Source: Akkermansia muciniphila (lineage in GTDB: Bacteria > Verrucomicrobiota > Verrucomicrobiia > Limisphaerales > BJHT01). Taken from it: 57,525 nucleotides of DNA. The DNA is taken from NCBI GenBank assembly GCA_945861535.1, contig CAMAUZ010000048.1, positions 1 through 57,525 on the forward strand, read 5' to 3'. The notes under the pieces are model-generated. The model was not told the origin of the DNA, ran no database searches, and saw only the letters and a list, made by a program, of their open reading frames with translations. Positions 23,143 to 32,655 of this stretch are shown in pieces. Every line of letters begins with the position of its first letter. The first letter of the stretch is position 1. The position numbers and the translations under genes were made by a program.

Positions 23143-25353
23143 TCAGGCAACGGCGGGCGCGTCGGCGCGGAAGACGATGAGGGAGAGCGGCGGGAGGGTG
23201 AACTCGGCGGAGCAGGGCTGGTTGTGGCTGGGCTGGGCTTGCGTGGTGACGCCGCCGAGGTTGCCGACGCCGCTGCCGGCGTAGATCGCGGCGTCGCTGT
23301 TGAGAAGTTCGCGCCAGTGGCCGCCGGTGGGGAGGCCGAGGCGGTAGTTATACCGCGCGGCGGGAGTGAGGTTCAGCACGACGAGGAGCTGGCTGGTGCG
23401 GTCGGAGTTCTGGCGGATGAAGGAGAGGATGCTTTGTTCGGTGTCGGAGCAGTCGATCCAGAAAAAGCCGCTTGGGTCGAAATCGCCCTGCCAGAGCGCG
23501 GGGTGCGCTTGATAGAGACGGTTGAGGTCGGTGACGAAGCGCTGCGTGCCGGCGTGGAATGGGCCGGCGGCGAGGAGTCCCCAGTCGAGTTCGGCGTTGG
23601 CGTTCCATTCGCTGCGCTGGCCGAACTCGCCGCCCATGATGAGCAGTTTTTTTCCGGGGAAGGTCCACTGGTAGCCAAGGAGGGCGCGGAGGTTGGCGAA
23701 CTGCTGCCATTCGTCGCCGGGCATTTTGTTCACGAGCGAACCTTTGCCGTACACGATTTCGTCGTGCGAGAGCGGGAGGACGAAGTTCTCGGTGTGCTGG
23801 TAGAGCGTGGCGAAGGTGAGGTCGTGCTGGTGGTATTTGCGATGGACCGGGTCGCGATGGAAGTAGTCGAGGGTGTCGTGCATCCAGCCCATGTTCCACT
23901 TGAGGGAGAAGCCCAGACCGCCGAGGTAGGGCGGGCGCGTCACTTGCGGCCAGGCGGTGGATTCCTCCGCGATGGTAAGGACGCCGGGGTGCTCGGTGTG
24001 GACGAGGTGGTTGAATTTGCGGAAGAAATCGACGGCCTCGAGGTTTTCGCGGCCGCCATACTTGTTCGGAATCCATTCGCCCTCTTTGCGCGAGTAGTCG
24101 AGGTAGAGCATCGAGGCGACGGCGTCCACGCGCAGGCCGTCGATGTGATAACGCTCGAGCCAGAAAAGGGCGTTGGCGGTGAGGAAATTGCTCACTTCAT
24201 GGCGGCCGTAATTGAAGATGAGCGTGCCCCAGTCCTGATGCGCGCCCTTGCGCGGGTCGGCGTGTTCGTAGAGCGCGGTGCCGTCGAATTGCGCGAGCGA
24301 CCAGTCGTCGCGCGGGAAATGCGCGGGCACCCAGTCCACGATGATGCCGATGCCGGCCTCGTGCAGGGCGTTGACGAGAAACTGAAAATCATCGGGCGTG
24401 CCGAAGCGGTTGGTCGGCGAATAAAAGCCGGTGACCTGATAGCCCCAAGACGGGTAGTAGGCGTGCTCGGCGACGGGGAGAAATTCGACGTGCGTGAAGC
24501 CGAGTTCGCGGACGTGCTCGATGAGGGCGGGGGCAAGCTCGCGGTAGCTGAGGGATTCGGCGGCGTTCTTCTTTTTCCACGAGCCGAGATGGACTTCGTA
24601 GATGCTGATGGGCGAGCGAAGGGAATCTTGTTGGCGGCGGCGGTCGAGCCAAGCTTGGTCGTTCCACTGAAATTTTTGGGTGTTCCAGACGATGGAGGCG
24701 TTCTTCGGCGCGGCCTCGAAGAAGAATCCGTAGGGGTCGGTCTTGAGCACGATCTGCCCGTGGGTATTACGGATTTCGTATTTGTAGAGCGTGCCTTCGC
24801 CGACGCCGGGGAGGAAGATTTCCCAGACACCGGACGAGCCGAGATTGCGCAGCGGATGGACGCGGCCGTCCCAGTTATTGAATTCACCGACGACGCTGAC
24901 GCGCTGGGCGTCGGGTGCCCAGACGGCGAAACTGGTGCCGCGGACGCCGTCCACTTCGCGGAGGTGCGCACCGAGTTTGTCGTATATGCGGTTTTCGTTG
25001 CCCTGACCGAAGAGGAAGAGGTCGGTCTCGCCGAGACTGGGGAAAAATGAGTAGGGATCGCGTTGCTGGCGGCGGTGCCCGTGCGAGTCGGTGACGGCGA
25101 GGTCGTAGGCGTAAACGTGCGTGGCATCCTTGGTGGTGCCCTCGAACACGCCGGCGGGATGGATGCGCTTGAGCTTGAAGCGCGGCTGGCGCGGATCATG
25201 GATGGGAATGACCTCGACGCTGCTAGCGTGCGGCGCAAACGCGCGGGCGACGAGGCCGGAGCCGTCGCCAAGCGGGTGCATGCCGAGCAGTTGATGCGGA
25301 TGGCTGTGGCGCGCCTGAATGAGGCTCTCAAGTTCCGAATTGCTCAGAATCAT
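23143..25353 (-). CDS. glgB: 1,4-alpha-glucan branching enzyme GlgB
   Basis: A 736-residue GH13 enzyme. ATG 25353 (MILSNSELESLIQ) is preferred; the frame is open upstream to 25461 without conserved residues. Domains in order: N1 and CBM48 (to about 230; FAVWAPDAQRVSVVGEFNNWDG), catalytic barrel with YEVHLGSWKK, DGLRVDAVASML (nucleophile Asp410), LTIAEESTAWP (acid/base Glu463), LPLSHDEIVYGKGS (transition-state Asp), and C-terminal beta domain. It introduces alpha-1,6 branches in glycogen in the cytosol. No other glycogen gene is adjacent. The length matches the GlgB type with two N-terminal modules. Confidence 0.96.
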   Translation of the reverse strand: MILSNSELESLIQARHSHPHQLLGMHPLGDGSGLVARAFAPHASSVEVIPIHDPRQPRFKLKRIHPAGVFEGTTKDATHVYAYDLAVTDSHGHRRQQRDPYSFFPSLGETDLFLFGQGNENRIYDKLGAHLREVDGVRGTSFAVWAPDAQRVSVVGEFNNWDGRVHPLRNLGSSGVWEIFLPGVGEGTLYKYEIRNTHGQIVLKTDPYGFFFEAAPKNASIVWNTQKFQWNDQAWLDRRRQQDSLRSPISIYEVHLGSWKKKNAAESLSYRELAPALIEHVRELGFTHVEFLPVAEHAYYPSWGYQVTGFYSPTNRFGTPDDFQFLVNALHEAGIGIIVDWVPAHFPRDDWSLAQFDGTALYEHADPRKGAHQDWGTLIFNYGRHEVSNFLTANALFWLERYHIDGLRVDAVASMLYLDYSRKEGEWIPNKYGGRENLEAVDFFRKFNHLVHTEHPGVLTIAEESTAWPQVTRPPYLGGLGFSLKWNMGWMHDTLDYFHRDPVHRKYHQHDLTFATLYQHTENFVLPLSHDEIVYGKGSLVNKMPGDEWQQFANLRALLGYQWTFPGKKLLIMGGEFGQRSEWNANAELDWGLLAAGPFHAGTQRFVTDLNRLYQAHPALWQGDFDPSGFFWIDCSDTEQSILSFIRQNSDRTSQLLVVLNLTPAARYNYRLGLPTGGHWRELLNSDAAIYAGSGVGNLGGVTTQAQPSHNQPCSAEFTLPPLSLIVFRADAPAVA

Positions 25354-25549
25354 GGGGGCAGGATAGGGGGTGCAACGGGGGCGGAAAGGATTTAATCCGG
25401 CAGGGCGGGAAATCGGACTTTCGCTCACGGTTCCCGTGTCGTTTTTGCTGAAGATGCTCATTTTCCCGTGTCACGCCGATGACCGGGAAAAACAGGTGGA
25501 ACCACGAAAAGCACGCCCTAGGTTCATGCACGCCGCGGACGGAGGTTAC

Positions 25550-25605
25550 GGACGCGCGCAACGCGTCCCTACCGGGATTTGGTAGGGCCGCGCTGCCGCG
25601 CGGCC
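25550..25605 (-). terminator. Three adjacent hairpins after the PQQ/cytochrome gene
   Basis: GGACGCG/CGCGTCC with loop CGCAA at 25550-25568, CCCTACC/GGTAGGG at 25567-25587, and GGCCGCG/CGCGGCC-type at about 25586-25605. They lie 30-85 bases downstream of the minus-strand stop at 25635. No U-tract is obvious, so termination activity is an inference. Confidence 0.45.
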
Positions 25606-25634
25606 GTCACCTTTCCGCGCCCCCCGGTCCGCGA

Positions 25635-28532
25635 TCACTGCAACGCACTCAGGAACTCCAGCAGGTCCGCCGCCTCGGGCGCGGTGAGGCTTTGCAGGAG
25701 GCCTTCGGGCATGAGCGAGATGCGCTCGGTGCGGGTGCTCGCGATTTCTTTGGCGGGGATTTTCGCCAGCTCGCCGCCGGCCATTTTTAACGACAGCTCG
25801 GCGGGCGTTTGCGCGAGGAGGAAGCCGCTCTTGGATTCCTTGTTGGTCAGCTCGACGGTCGTGAGCTGCCATTGCGGGTCGATGAGTTTTGAGGGGAAGC
25901 GGAGTTGTTCGAGCAGGTCCGGGCGTTTCCATTTCTTCGCAATGTGGCTGAGGTCGGGGCCGAAGTCGGTGCCTTCGTTGTTGACGCGATGGCACGCGGC
26001 GCAGACGGCGGCGAACAAGACCTTGCCGCGCGCGGCGTCGCCTTTGCGGGCGAGCAGGGCCTCGGGTTGAAAATGATCACCGAGCACCTGGCGGCGCTGG
26101 GCTTCGGGCAGGAAGCGGTCGAAAAGATCGCGTCGCAGCGGATCGAGCAGCGCGCTGCCTTTGGCGATGGCCTGCGTCCGCAGCGCGCCGGTGAGCGAGC
26201 CGTCCGCTAGCGCGAGGGCGACGCCGAACGCGCCGCTGGCCGAGGCGAGCAGCGGGTCGAGTTGCGCGGCGTCGCCGGCTTTGAGCTTGGTGAGCGCGCT
26301 GCGTTCGGTTTCGCGCAGGGCGCGCGTCGCGGCGCTGCCGTCTTTCCACGACTCCCGCATTTTCGCGATCCAGTCGCGCACGAGGACCAGGCCGCGGTCA
26401 TCGACGAGCTTGCCGCCGAGATAGGGCATGTGGCCGCGGCCCTCGGTGGCCATGCGATAGAGCAGCACGCTGCGCTCGGGATCGCCGGGCGCGATGACGC
26501 GCGCGTCGGCCAGGCCGAGATCGCCGCGCGACGGGCTGGCGTGGAGCAGGCGGGATTCCTTCAGCTCTTTCTCGATGTTCATGAACGCGGGCACCGCGCC
26601 GCCGCCGTTGAAGCGATGGCAGGTGCCGCAGTTGGCGTGCAGATACGAGCGGGCGCGGACCTCGAGCGTGCCGTGCGGGCCGAAGGGGTCGGTGAACTTC
26701 GGCTCGGCGGGTGTGAGGCCGAGGCGGGTCATGAGATCAATCTGCCGGCCGGTGGCTTCGGGCGTGACGCGGTCGAGCTGCACGAGGCTGAAGCCGGGCG
26801 CGTAATTGTCCCACGGGTTGTGGCAGCGCAGGCACTCGACGCGGCTGAAGAAACGCCACTTCTGCTGGCGTTCGCCGCCGGGGGCGGCGGCGTCTTTCAC
26901 GCGGAACACGGCCTCGTCGCCGCGCGCGGGAACCAGTTCGGCGTCGGTTTGCGCGTCGTTCCAGCGATAGGAGTAAGCGCCCCATTGCAGGCCGTCGTGG
27001 TGCAGCACCTGCGTCTCAATGCGGCGGCGCGTGGCGGGATTGCCGCGTTCAAGTTCGAGCGAGTAGGTCTTGGCCAGCACGCTGTCTTTCGGAAACACCC
27101 AGCGGTTGGCGGCGAGGATGCCCATTTCTTTTTCCGCGAGGGAGATTCCCTGCCGCTCGGGCACGGCGGCCCAGCGTTCGGAAGTTGCATGATCGGCCCA
27201 GCGCGGGGCGTTGATGACGTAGGGCAGCACGCCGGGTGCGGGCGTTTGTTGCGCGGCGTTGGCGAAGAGACCGGTCTCGCTGAGCCGGCGCGGGAAGTTG
27301 GTTTGCTTGCCGGCGTCGGGATTGCGCCCGAGACGGAAGAGGCCGCCCGAGGCGTGGTCGCAGATGAGCAGTTCGTTGTCCGGCGTGATGCCGAAGCCCG
27401 CGGTCATCAGCGTGCTGTGGCACAGCTCGCGCGTCTCGGTGACTTTGTCGCCCTGCGCGCGCAACGACCAGAACGTCCCCATTTGGTAGTCGCAGTAGAT
27501 GTAGGCACCCGCGAGTTCCGGCAGTTTTTTTCCGTGGTAAAATTCGCCGCCCGTGATGCTCGCGGCCTCTTCGTGCGAATGCGCGATCAGTGGCGGGAGG
27601 ATGGGCGTCGGGCCGCGCAGGCGGTCGGGGCGCACGTCCTGTTTGCCGCCCTCGGTGATGCTCCAGCCGTAGTTCCCGCCGCGCTGGATGCGATAGATCA
27701 TCTCCCACAATTCCCAGCCGACATCGCCGACATAGAGTTCGCCCGATTTCGGATCAAAGCTCATGCGCCACGGATTGCGCAGCCCGTAGGCCCACACTTC
27801 GCCGCGCGCGTTGGGCGTGGTGACGAACGGATTGTCCTTGGGAATGCGGTACGTCAGGCCCGACTCGGGATGATCCACGTCGATGCGGAACACGCTCGAC
27901 AGGCCCTTGCTGAGGTCCTGCCCGCTGACGAGGCCGTCGGCCGGGTCCGCCGAGCCGCCGTCGCCCGCGCCGATATAGAGCATGCCATCCGGGCCGAAGC
28001 GGAGGTTGCCGCCGTTATGCCCGCCCGCGAGCCAACTGAAAATCACCTTGCCGCTCGCGATGTCCACCTGCGGCGGATTCGCCTCGTTGACGCGGAAACG
28101 CACGATGCTGGTGCCGTTCTCGCGATTTTTCTTCCCGTGCAGTTCGCGCACGAGGAAGACGAAGATGAAGCGGTTCTCCGCAAACTTGGGATGGAACGTG
28201 AGGGCGTAGGAACTGCGCACCTCGCGGTCAAATTGTTTGAACTCCGCAAACGGCTCGGCCTGCTCGACGCCCTCGGTCGCGCGAAACGAAAACGCCTTGC
28301 CCTGCTCTTCGATCAACACCATGCGGTCCGTGCCGGGCAGCGTGGCCGCCTCGACGGGCTTGGTGAACGTGAGGTTCGGAAACGCCCGCTCGACGCGGTA
28401 GGGCAGGGGCGGCTCGGGCGTGCCCTGGATGCGCGACGTGGTCCACGGCACGCGCGGTTGGGCGGGGGCGAGGGCGGGGGCGAGGAGCAGCAGTGCGGGG
28501 AGCAGCCGGCGGGCGAGTGATGTGGGATTCAT
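25635..28532 (-). CDS. Secreted PQQ-type glucose/sorbosone dehydrogenase fused to multi-heme cytochrome c
   Basis: A 965-residue exported protein. ATG 28532 starts a signal peptide (MNPTSLARRLLPALLLLAPA). Residues about 30-430 are a soluble-glucose-dehydrogenase-type beta propeller (GGHNGGNLRFGPDGMLYIGAGDGGSADPA split over two blades, YGLRNPWRMSFDPKSGELYVGDVGW). Then three c-type heme motifs follow: CLRCH (about 567), CGTCH (about 633) and CAACH (about 842, inside a cytochrome c domain ending GTDFGPDLSHIA). This fusion is common in planctomycetes and verrucomicrobia. It probably oxidises a sugar or alcohol in the periplasm and passes electrons to the hemes; the substrate is unknown. Diverges from the DUF1592-type cytochrome gene. 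Confidence 0.88.
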   Translation of the reverse strand: MNPTSLARRLLPALLLLAPALAPAQPRVPWTTSRIQGTPEPPLPYRVERAFPNLTFTKPVEAATLPGTDRMVLIEEQGKAFSFRATEGVEQAEPFAEFKQFDREVRSSYALTFHPKFAENRFIFVFLVRELHGKKNRENGTSIVRFRVNEANPPQVDIASGKVIFSWLAGGHNGGNLRFGPDGMLYIGAGDGGSADPADGLVSGQDLSKGLSSVFRIDVDHPESGLTYRIPKDNPFVTTPNARGEVWAYGLRNPWRMSFDPKSGELYVGDVGWELWEMIYRIQRGGNYGWSITEGGKQDVRPDRLRGPTPILPPLIAHSHEEAASITGGEFYHGKKLPELAGAYIYCDYQMGTFWSLRAQGDKVTETRELCHSTLMTAGFGITPDNELLICDHASGGLFRLGRNPDAGKQTNFPRRLSETGLFANAAQQTPAPGVLPYVINAPRWADHATSERWAAVPERQGISLAEKEMGILAANRWVFPKDSVLAKTYSLELERGNPATRRRIETQVLHHDGLQWGAYSYRWNDAQTDAELVPARGDEAVFRVKDAAAPGGERQQKWRFFSRVECLRCHNPWDNYAPGFSLVQLDRVTPEATGRQIDLMTRLGLTPAEPKFTDPFGPHGTLEVRARSYLHANCGTCHRFNGGGAVPAFMNIEKELKESRLLHASPSRGDLGLADARVIAPGDPERSVLLYRMATEGRGHMPYLGGKLVDDRGLVLVRDWIAKMRESWKDGSAATRALRETERSALTKLKAGDAAQLDPLLASASGAFGVALALADGSLTGALRTQAIAKGSALLDPLRRDLFDRFLPEAQRRQVLGDHFQPEALLARKGDAARGKVLFAAVCAACHRVNNEGTDFGPDLSHIAKKWKRPDLLEQLRFPSKLIDPQWQLTTVELTNKESKSGFLLAQTPAELSLKMAGGELAKIPAKEIASTRTERISLMPEGLLQSLTAPEAADLLEFLSALQ

Positions 28533-28795
28533 GGGTGACAGACAGGAACACGCGGGGTGCGGCGCTTTCAAACGAAAAATCGCGGCCGGAGCGCGGGCGG
28601 CCCGCCGGCGAGTTCGCGCGCCCGGCGTCGCACAGCCCCGGAGTGCGGCCGGCCCCGGCCGCAGCGACGTCCGCACGCACGGAGAGTGTGGCAATTGCCG
28701 TACGCCCTGCTGCGCTCCACCTTCCTGCGCCCGGGGACGGGCGCACTCCGGCCTTTACCGGTCGCCGCTGAACCGCCAAGTTCCGTCGCGAGTCT
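28533..28795. promoter_or_regulatory. Divergent promoter region of the two cytochrome genes
   Basis: The 263-base gap must hold both promoters. It contains GC-rich imperfect palindromes (around 28650-28670, GGCCGGCCCCGGCC, and 28730-28760, CGCCCGGGGACGGGCG). I cannot identify boxes with confidence. Confidence 0.35.
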
Positions 28796-31363
28796 TTGAA
28801 GCCGCTTGTGAGCATCTGCTACTTCACCCCTGACTACGGCCCGCGCGGCGCGTTGCGTCGGCCGCGTTGGGCGGCGCTTTTTCTTCTCTGTGCCGTCTGG
28901 CTCGTGCGCGTTTCCGCACTGGCCGCCGCGGCTCCCCATGCGGAGTTTCAGAAGACCGCCGCGGTCTTCCTCGAAAAACACTGCATCGAATGCCACGGCG
29001 GCAAGACCACCAAGGGCGATCTCGATTTGGTGAAGCAGGACAAATCCGACGCGGCCATCCTGACGAACCGCAAGGTGTGGATGAACGTCGTCAACCAGAC
29101 CACCTCCGGCGAAATGCCGCCCAAGAAAAAAGACCGTCCGCCGCTGACGGAAATCGAGGGTTTCGCCCGCGCCATCGAGTCGGCTTTTGACCGCGCCGAA
29201 GCCACGATGAAGCCCGACCCCGGCCGCGTCACCGTCCGCCGCCTCAACCGCACCGAATACAACAACACCGTGCGCGACCTGCTCCTGGTGGACTTCAATC
29301 CGACCGAGGATTTCCCCGCGGACGACATCGGCCACGGCTTCGACAACATCGGCGATGTCCTCACCATGTCTCCGCTGCTGATGGAGCGCTATCTGACCGC
29401 CGCCGAGGCGATTGCCCAGCGCGTGATTCCGGCGAAGGCGGCACCGCCGTCCACCCGCCATCTCTCGGGCCGCTACCTGCGCCCGAACAATGCCAAGACC
29501 TCCGAGGGCCGCTTCCGCGTGCTTGATCCCACGCACGCCGAGGCCGTTCACTCCGGTCCTTTTTTCTCGCCTGGCGACTACCTGAAATTCGCCGCCGACG
29601 CCGACCTCTTCTTCCGCGCCACGCTCTACGCGGAGCCGCAGGGCAAATCTCCCGCCCCCGTGCGCGTGGCGTTGTTCATTCAAGGCCCGGACCTCAAAGA
29701 CGTCTCGACTGAAGCGGAGATCGCGCAACTCCTGGGCGCGGGCCTCGCGCCGACTCCGCCGAAAGCCCCCGCGAAGGCTCCGGCGAAAATCGAGAAGCCG
29801 CTGCCGCTGAAAATTCTCAAGACCTTCGTCATCACCGCCCGCACCGCCGCAAAACCGCAGGTCATCGAAGTGCCCATCAACCGCATGGGCGGCATCACCG
29901 GTGCGGGCATTGCCCTTCTCAAACCGCCCGCCGGCGACACTCCGGCCAAACTCCACATCGAACGCCTCTGGAGCGAAGGCCCGCTCGACACCCGCCCGCC
30001 GTCGCAAGTCATGCTGCTCGCCGCCACCTCACCCAAACAACCGCGCGCCGTGCAAACGCGTGAAGTCCTCACGCGCCTCCTCACCCGCGCCTATCGCCGT
30101 CCCGCCAGCGCCACCGAGGTCGCCGCGATGACCCGGGTCGTGGACCGCGCCACCGCGGCCGGCCGCACGTGGGAAGCCGGCCTGCAGCAGGCCATCGTCG
30201 CCATTCTCTGCTCGCCCAAGTTTCTCTTCCGCCTCGAACTCGACGACCGCCCCAGCACGCCCGAGGCGCATCCCATCGACGACTTCCAGCTCGCCTCGCG
30301 CCTGAGCTACTTCCTCTGGAGTTCGATGCCCGACGACGAACTCTTCGCGCTCGCCGCGAAAAAACAGCTCACCGCCAATCTCGACGCGCAGGTGCAGCGC
30401 CTGTTGAAAAGTCCCAAGGCCGAGGCGCTCGTGCAGAATTTTGCACTCCAATGGCTCCAGCTCCGCCGCCTCCAATCCTTCGCGCCGGACCGCAAACTTT
30501 TCCCCGGCTTCAGCGAACCGCTGCGCGCTGCGATGCTGCGCGAGACGGAACTTTTCTTCGGCGAAATCGTCCGGGAAAACCGCAGCGTGCTCGAACTGCT
30601 CGACGGGAATTTCACCTACCTCAACGCCGTCCTCGCCAAGCACTACGGCATCGCCGACACGGTCGGCAACGCGGTGACCGCGAAGCCGAAGGAGAAGCTC
30701 CCCGGCGGAGTGGGGTTTCGCGGTGAGACCTTTGTCCGCGTGTCGCTGCCCACGGCCGAGCGTGGCGGATTGCTCACGCAGGCCAGCATTCTCACCGTGA
30801 CCTCGAACCCGACGCGGACCTCGCCCGTCAAGCGCGGCCGCTGGGTGCTCGAGCAGCTCCTCGGCACGCCGCCGCCGCCGCCCCCGCCGGGCGCGCCCGA
30901 ACTCGAGGCGCAGCAGGAACTCACCGGCACGCTGCGCCAGCGCATGGAGCAGCATCGCGCGAATCCCAACTGCGCCAGTTGCCACACGCAGATGGATGCC
31001 CTCGGTTTCAGCCTCGAAAACTTCGATGCCATCGGCGCCTACCGCACCACCGACGGGCCGCTCCCGATTGATGCCTCGGGCACGCTGCCCGACGGCAAGT
31101 CCTTCAACGGCCCGGCAGAGTTGAAAACCGTGCTCAAAGACAAACGCGAACTCTTTGTCCGCAATCTCACCGAGAAACTCCTCACCTACGCGCTCGGTCG
31201 CGGCCTCGAATACTACGACTCCCGCCCCGTGCGCCGCATCAGCGCCGATCTGGCGAAGCAGGAGCACCGCTTCTCGGCGCTGGTTTCTGGCATCGTGAAG
31301 AGCGACGCCTTCCGGCTGCGGCCCGGCACGGAGGCTGCGGCGCAGACGGCCGGGGGGAAGTAA
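28796..31363 (+). CDS. Planctomycete-type cytochrome, DUF1587/1595/1592/1588/1585 protein
   Basis: An 855-residue exported protein. TTG 28796 or GTG 28808 may be the start; both leave the signal peptide RRPRWAALFLLCAVWLVRVSALAA. The first heme site is CIECHG (Cys63-His67). RRLNRTEYNNTVRDLL is DUF1587, LSYFLWSSMPDDELFALA is DUF1592, GGLLTQASILTVTSNPTRTS with RGRWVLEQLLGTPPPPPP is DUF1588 with a second heme site (NCASCHTQMD), and LTEKLLTYALGRGLEYYD is DUF1585. The domains come in the usual order. The family is abundant in PVC polysaccharide degraders, with unproven function, often beside a DUF1552 gene, which is absent here. Confidence 0.9.
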   Translation: MKPLVSICYFTPDYGPRGALRRPRWAALFLLCAVWLVRVSALAAAAPHAEFQKTAAVFLEKHCIECHGGKTTKGDLDLVKQDKSDAAILTNRKVWMNVVNQTTSGEMPPKKKDRPPLTEIEGFARAIESAFDRAEATMKPDPGRVTVRRLNRTEYNNTVRDLLLVDFNPTEDFPADDIGHGFDNIGDVLTMSPLLMERYLTAAEAIAQRVIPAKAAPPSTRHLSGRYLRPNNAKTSEGRFRVLDPTHAEAVHSGPFFSPGDYLKFAADADLFFRATLYAEPQGKSPAPVRVALFIQGPDLKDVSTEAEIAQLLGAGLAPTPPKAPAKAPAKIEKPLPLKILKTFVITARTAAKPQVIEVPINRMGGITGAGIALLKPPAGDTPAKLHIERLWSEGPLDTRPPSQVMLLAATSPKQPRAVQTREVLTRLLTRAYRRPASATEVAAMTRVVDRATAAGRTWEAGLQQAIVAILCSPKFLFRLELDDRPSTPEAHPIDDFQLASRLSYFLWSSMPDDELFALAAKKQLTANLDAQVQRLLKSPKAEALVQNFALQWLQLRRLQSFAPDRKLFPGFSEPLRAAMLRETELFFGEIVRENRSVLELLDGNFTYLNAVLAKHYGIADTVGNAVTAKPKEKLPGGVGFRGETFVRVSLPTAERGGLLTQASILTVTSNPTRTSPVKRGRWVLEQLLGTPPPPPPPGAPELEAQQELTGTLRQRMEQHRANPNCASCHTQMDALGFSLENFDAIGAYRTTDGPLPIDASGTLPDGKSFNGPAELKTVLKDKRELFVRNLTEKLLTYALGRGLEYYDSRPVRRISADLAKQEHRFSALVSGIVKSDAFRLRPGTEAAAQTAGGK

Positions 31364-31428
31364 CTGGTAAAGGCGGGATTTCGGAACCCAGGCACGAAGC
31401 GAATCTGAACGACGCAGTGCGTCCCCCC

Positions 31429-31565
31429 GTAGCGCAGGCTTCCAAGCCTGCTGTATCGCAGGTTTCTAAACCTGCGGCCGCTGGAATTTTTTCGTGCGCC
31501 CGAATTGGCCGACGCCCTGCCGACTTAGAAGTCGGCGACACAGCAGGTTTGGAAACCTGCGCTAC
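31429..31565. repeat. Palindromic element F1
   Basis: 137 bases starting GTAGCGCAGG and ending in the reverse complement CCTGCGCTAC. It contains four short hairpins: GCAGGCTTCCAAGCCTGC, GCAGGTTTCTAAACCTGC, CCGACTTAGAAGTCGG and GCAGGTTTGGAAACCTGC. Their stems differ in sequence but stay paired. It lies between convergent genes. Confidence 0.9.
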
Positions 31566-31581
31566 AGTGAGGTCCACTCCT

Positions 31582-32592
31582 TCAAGCCCGGACGAGGACC
31601 GCGGCGGCGCGCGCGACGACGGCTGCGGGCGTGATGGCGTGGAGGCACTCGAGGTCGGGCTGGTGGGAGCAGGTGCTCTTAAGGCACGGCGCACAAGGCA
31701 GGGGGACGCGCAGCACATTTTCGAACTGCTGGTAGGGGCCGGTGCGGGCGGGGTTGGTCGGGCCAAAGAGCGCCACGGTCGGGCGGCGCAGGGCGGCGGC
31801 GAGGTGCATGGGGCCGGTGTCGTTGGTGATGCAAAGTTCGCTGTGGCGGACCCATTCGACCATTTCCGGCAAGGTGGTTTTTCCCGTTAGATTCACGCAC
31901 GCGTCCGGGCTGGCGGCGTGGATGATGTCGCCCGCGGGCCGGTCGCCGGGGCCGCCGATGATGGCGAAGCGCACGGCGGGGAAATGTTGCGCGAGCTGGC
32001 GGACGACGCTGGCGAAGGCTTCCGCGGGCCAGCGTTTGTTCGACCACCGGGCCCCGGGGACGAGTGCCACCCAGCGGGCGGCGGGAAAGGCGGCGGTCGG
32101 GTCCGCCACGCCGGGGTGAAGCGGGAGCCAGTCGAACTCGCGGGCGGTGGGAACGCCCAGGTGCGGGAGCACGGCGAGGTACCAGTCCACGGCGTGCGCG
32201 TCCGGCGCGGGGCGGGGAACCGCGACATCGTAGAGCGCCGCCGCGCCTTCGCGGCCCGAATCGAGGCCGATGGTGAACGCGCCGTTGGCGAGCCACGCAT
32301 GGCTGGCGCTGCGGGCGAGGCCTTGGAGATCGATGACCCAGTCGAAGCGGTGGGCGCGCAGGGTGCGGATTTGCCGCAGCCAGTCGCGCCAGCCGTGGGT
32401 GGTTTTCCAGAAGTGGCGGTGGAACGGGAAAATCCCGTGCAAATCGGGATCGCCGTCGAGCAGGGGCCGGAGGTCGGCATTGAGCCACCAGTGAACTTCA
32501 GCATGGGGATGCTGAAGTTTGAGGAGCCGCAGGACGGGGAGCGCGTGGACGACATCCCCAAGGGAACTGGGCTTGAGGATGAGAATTTTCAC
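31582..32592 (-). CDS. GT9-family (heptosyltransferase-like) glycosyltransferase
   Basis: A 336-residue GT-B enzyme. GTG 32592 is used because VKILILKPSSLGDVVHALPVL is the conserved first strand of heptosyltransferases; the frame extends upstream without conserved sequence. The C-terminal half has ALVPGARWSNKRWP and the signature TNDTGPMHLAAALRRPTVALFGPTNPARTGP (split here). GT9 enzymes add heptose to the lipopolysaccharide inner core at the cytoplasmic face. The final Cys cluster (CAPCLKSTCSH) is typical. It is 63 bases downstream of the phosphoesterase gene. Confidence 0.88.
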   Translation of the reverse strand: MKILILKPSSLGDVVHALPVLRLLKLQHPHAEVHWWLNADLRPLLDGDPDLHGIFPFHRHFWKTTHGWRDWLRQIRTLRAHRFDWVIDLQGLARSASHAWLANGAFTIGLDSGREGAAALYDVAVPRPAPDAHAVDWYLAVLPHLGVPTAREFDWLPLHPGVADPTAAFPAARWVALVPGARWSNKRWPAEAFASVVRQLAQHFPAVRFAIIGGPGDRPAGDIIHAASPDACVNLTGKTTLPEMVEWVRHSELCITNDTGPMHLAAALRRPTVALFGPTNPARTGPYQQFENVLRVPLPCAPCLKSTCSHQPDLECLHAITPAAVVARAAAVLVRA

Positions 32593-32655
32593 CGGAGAAA
32601 AACCACCGTGCGGCCGGACGGCCAGAGTCGTTGGCCGAGTTCGGCGGGCCACCAC

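Noticed and set aside
26262-28520. A 752-codon plus-strand frame opposite the PQQ/cytochrome gene
   Set aside because: The minus strand carries the signal peptide, propeller and three heme motifs; the plus-strand product is a shadow.
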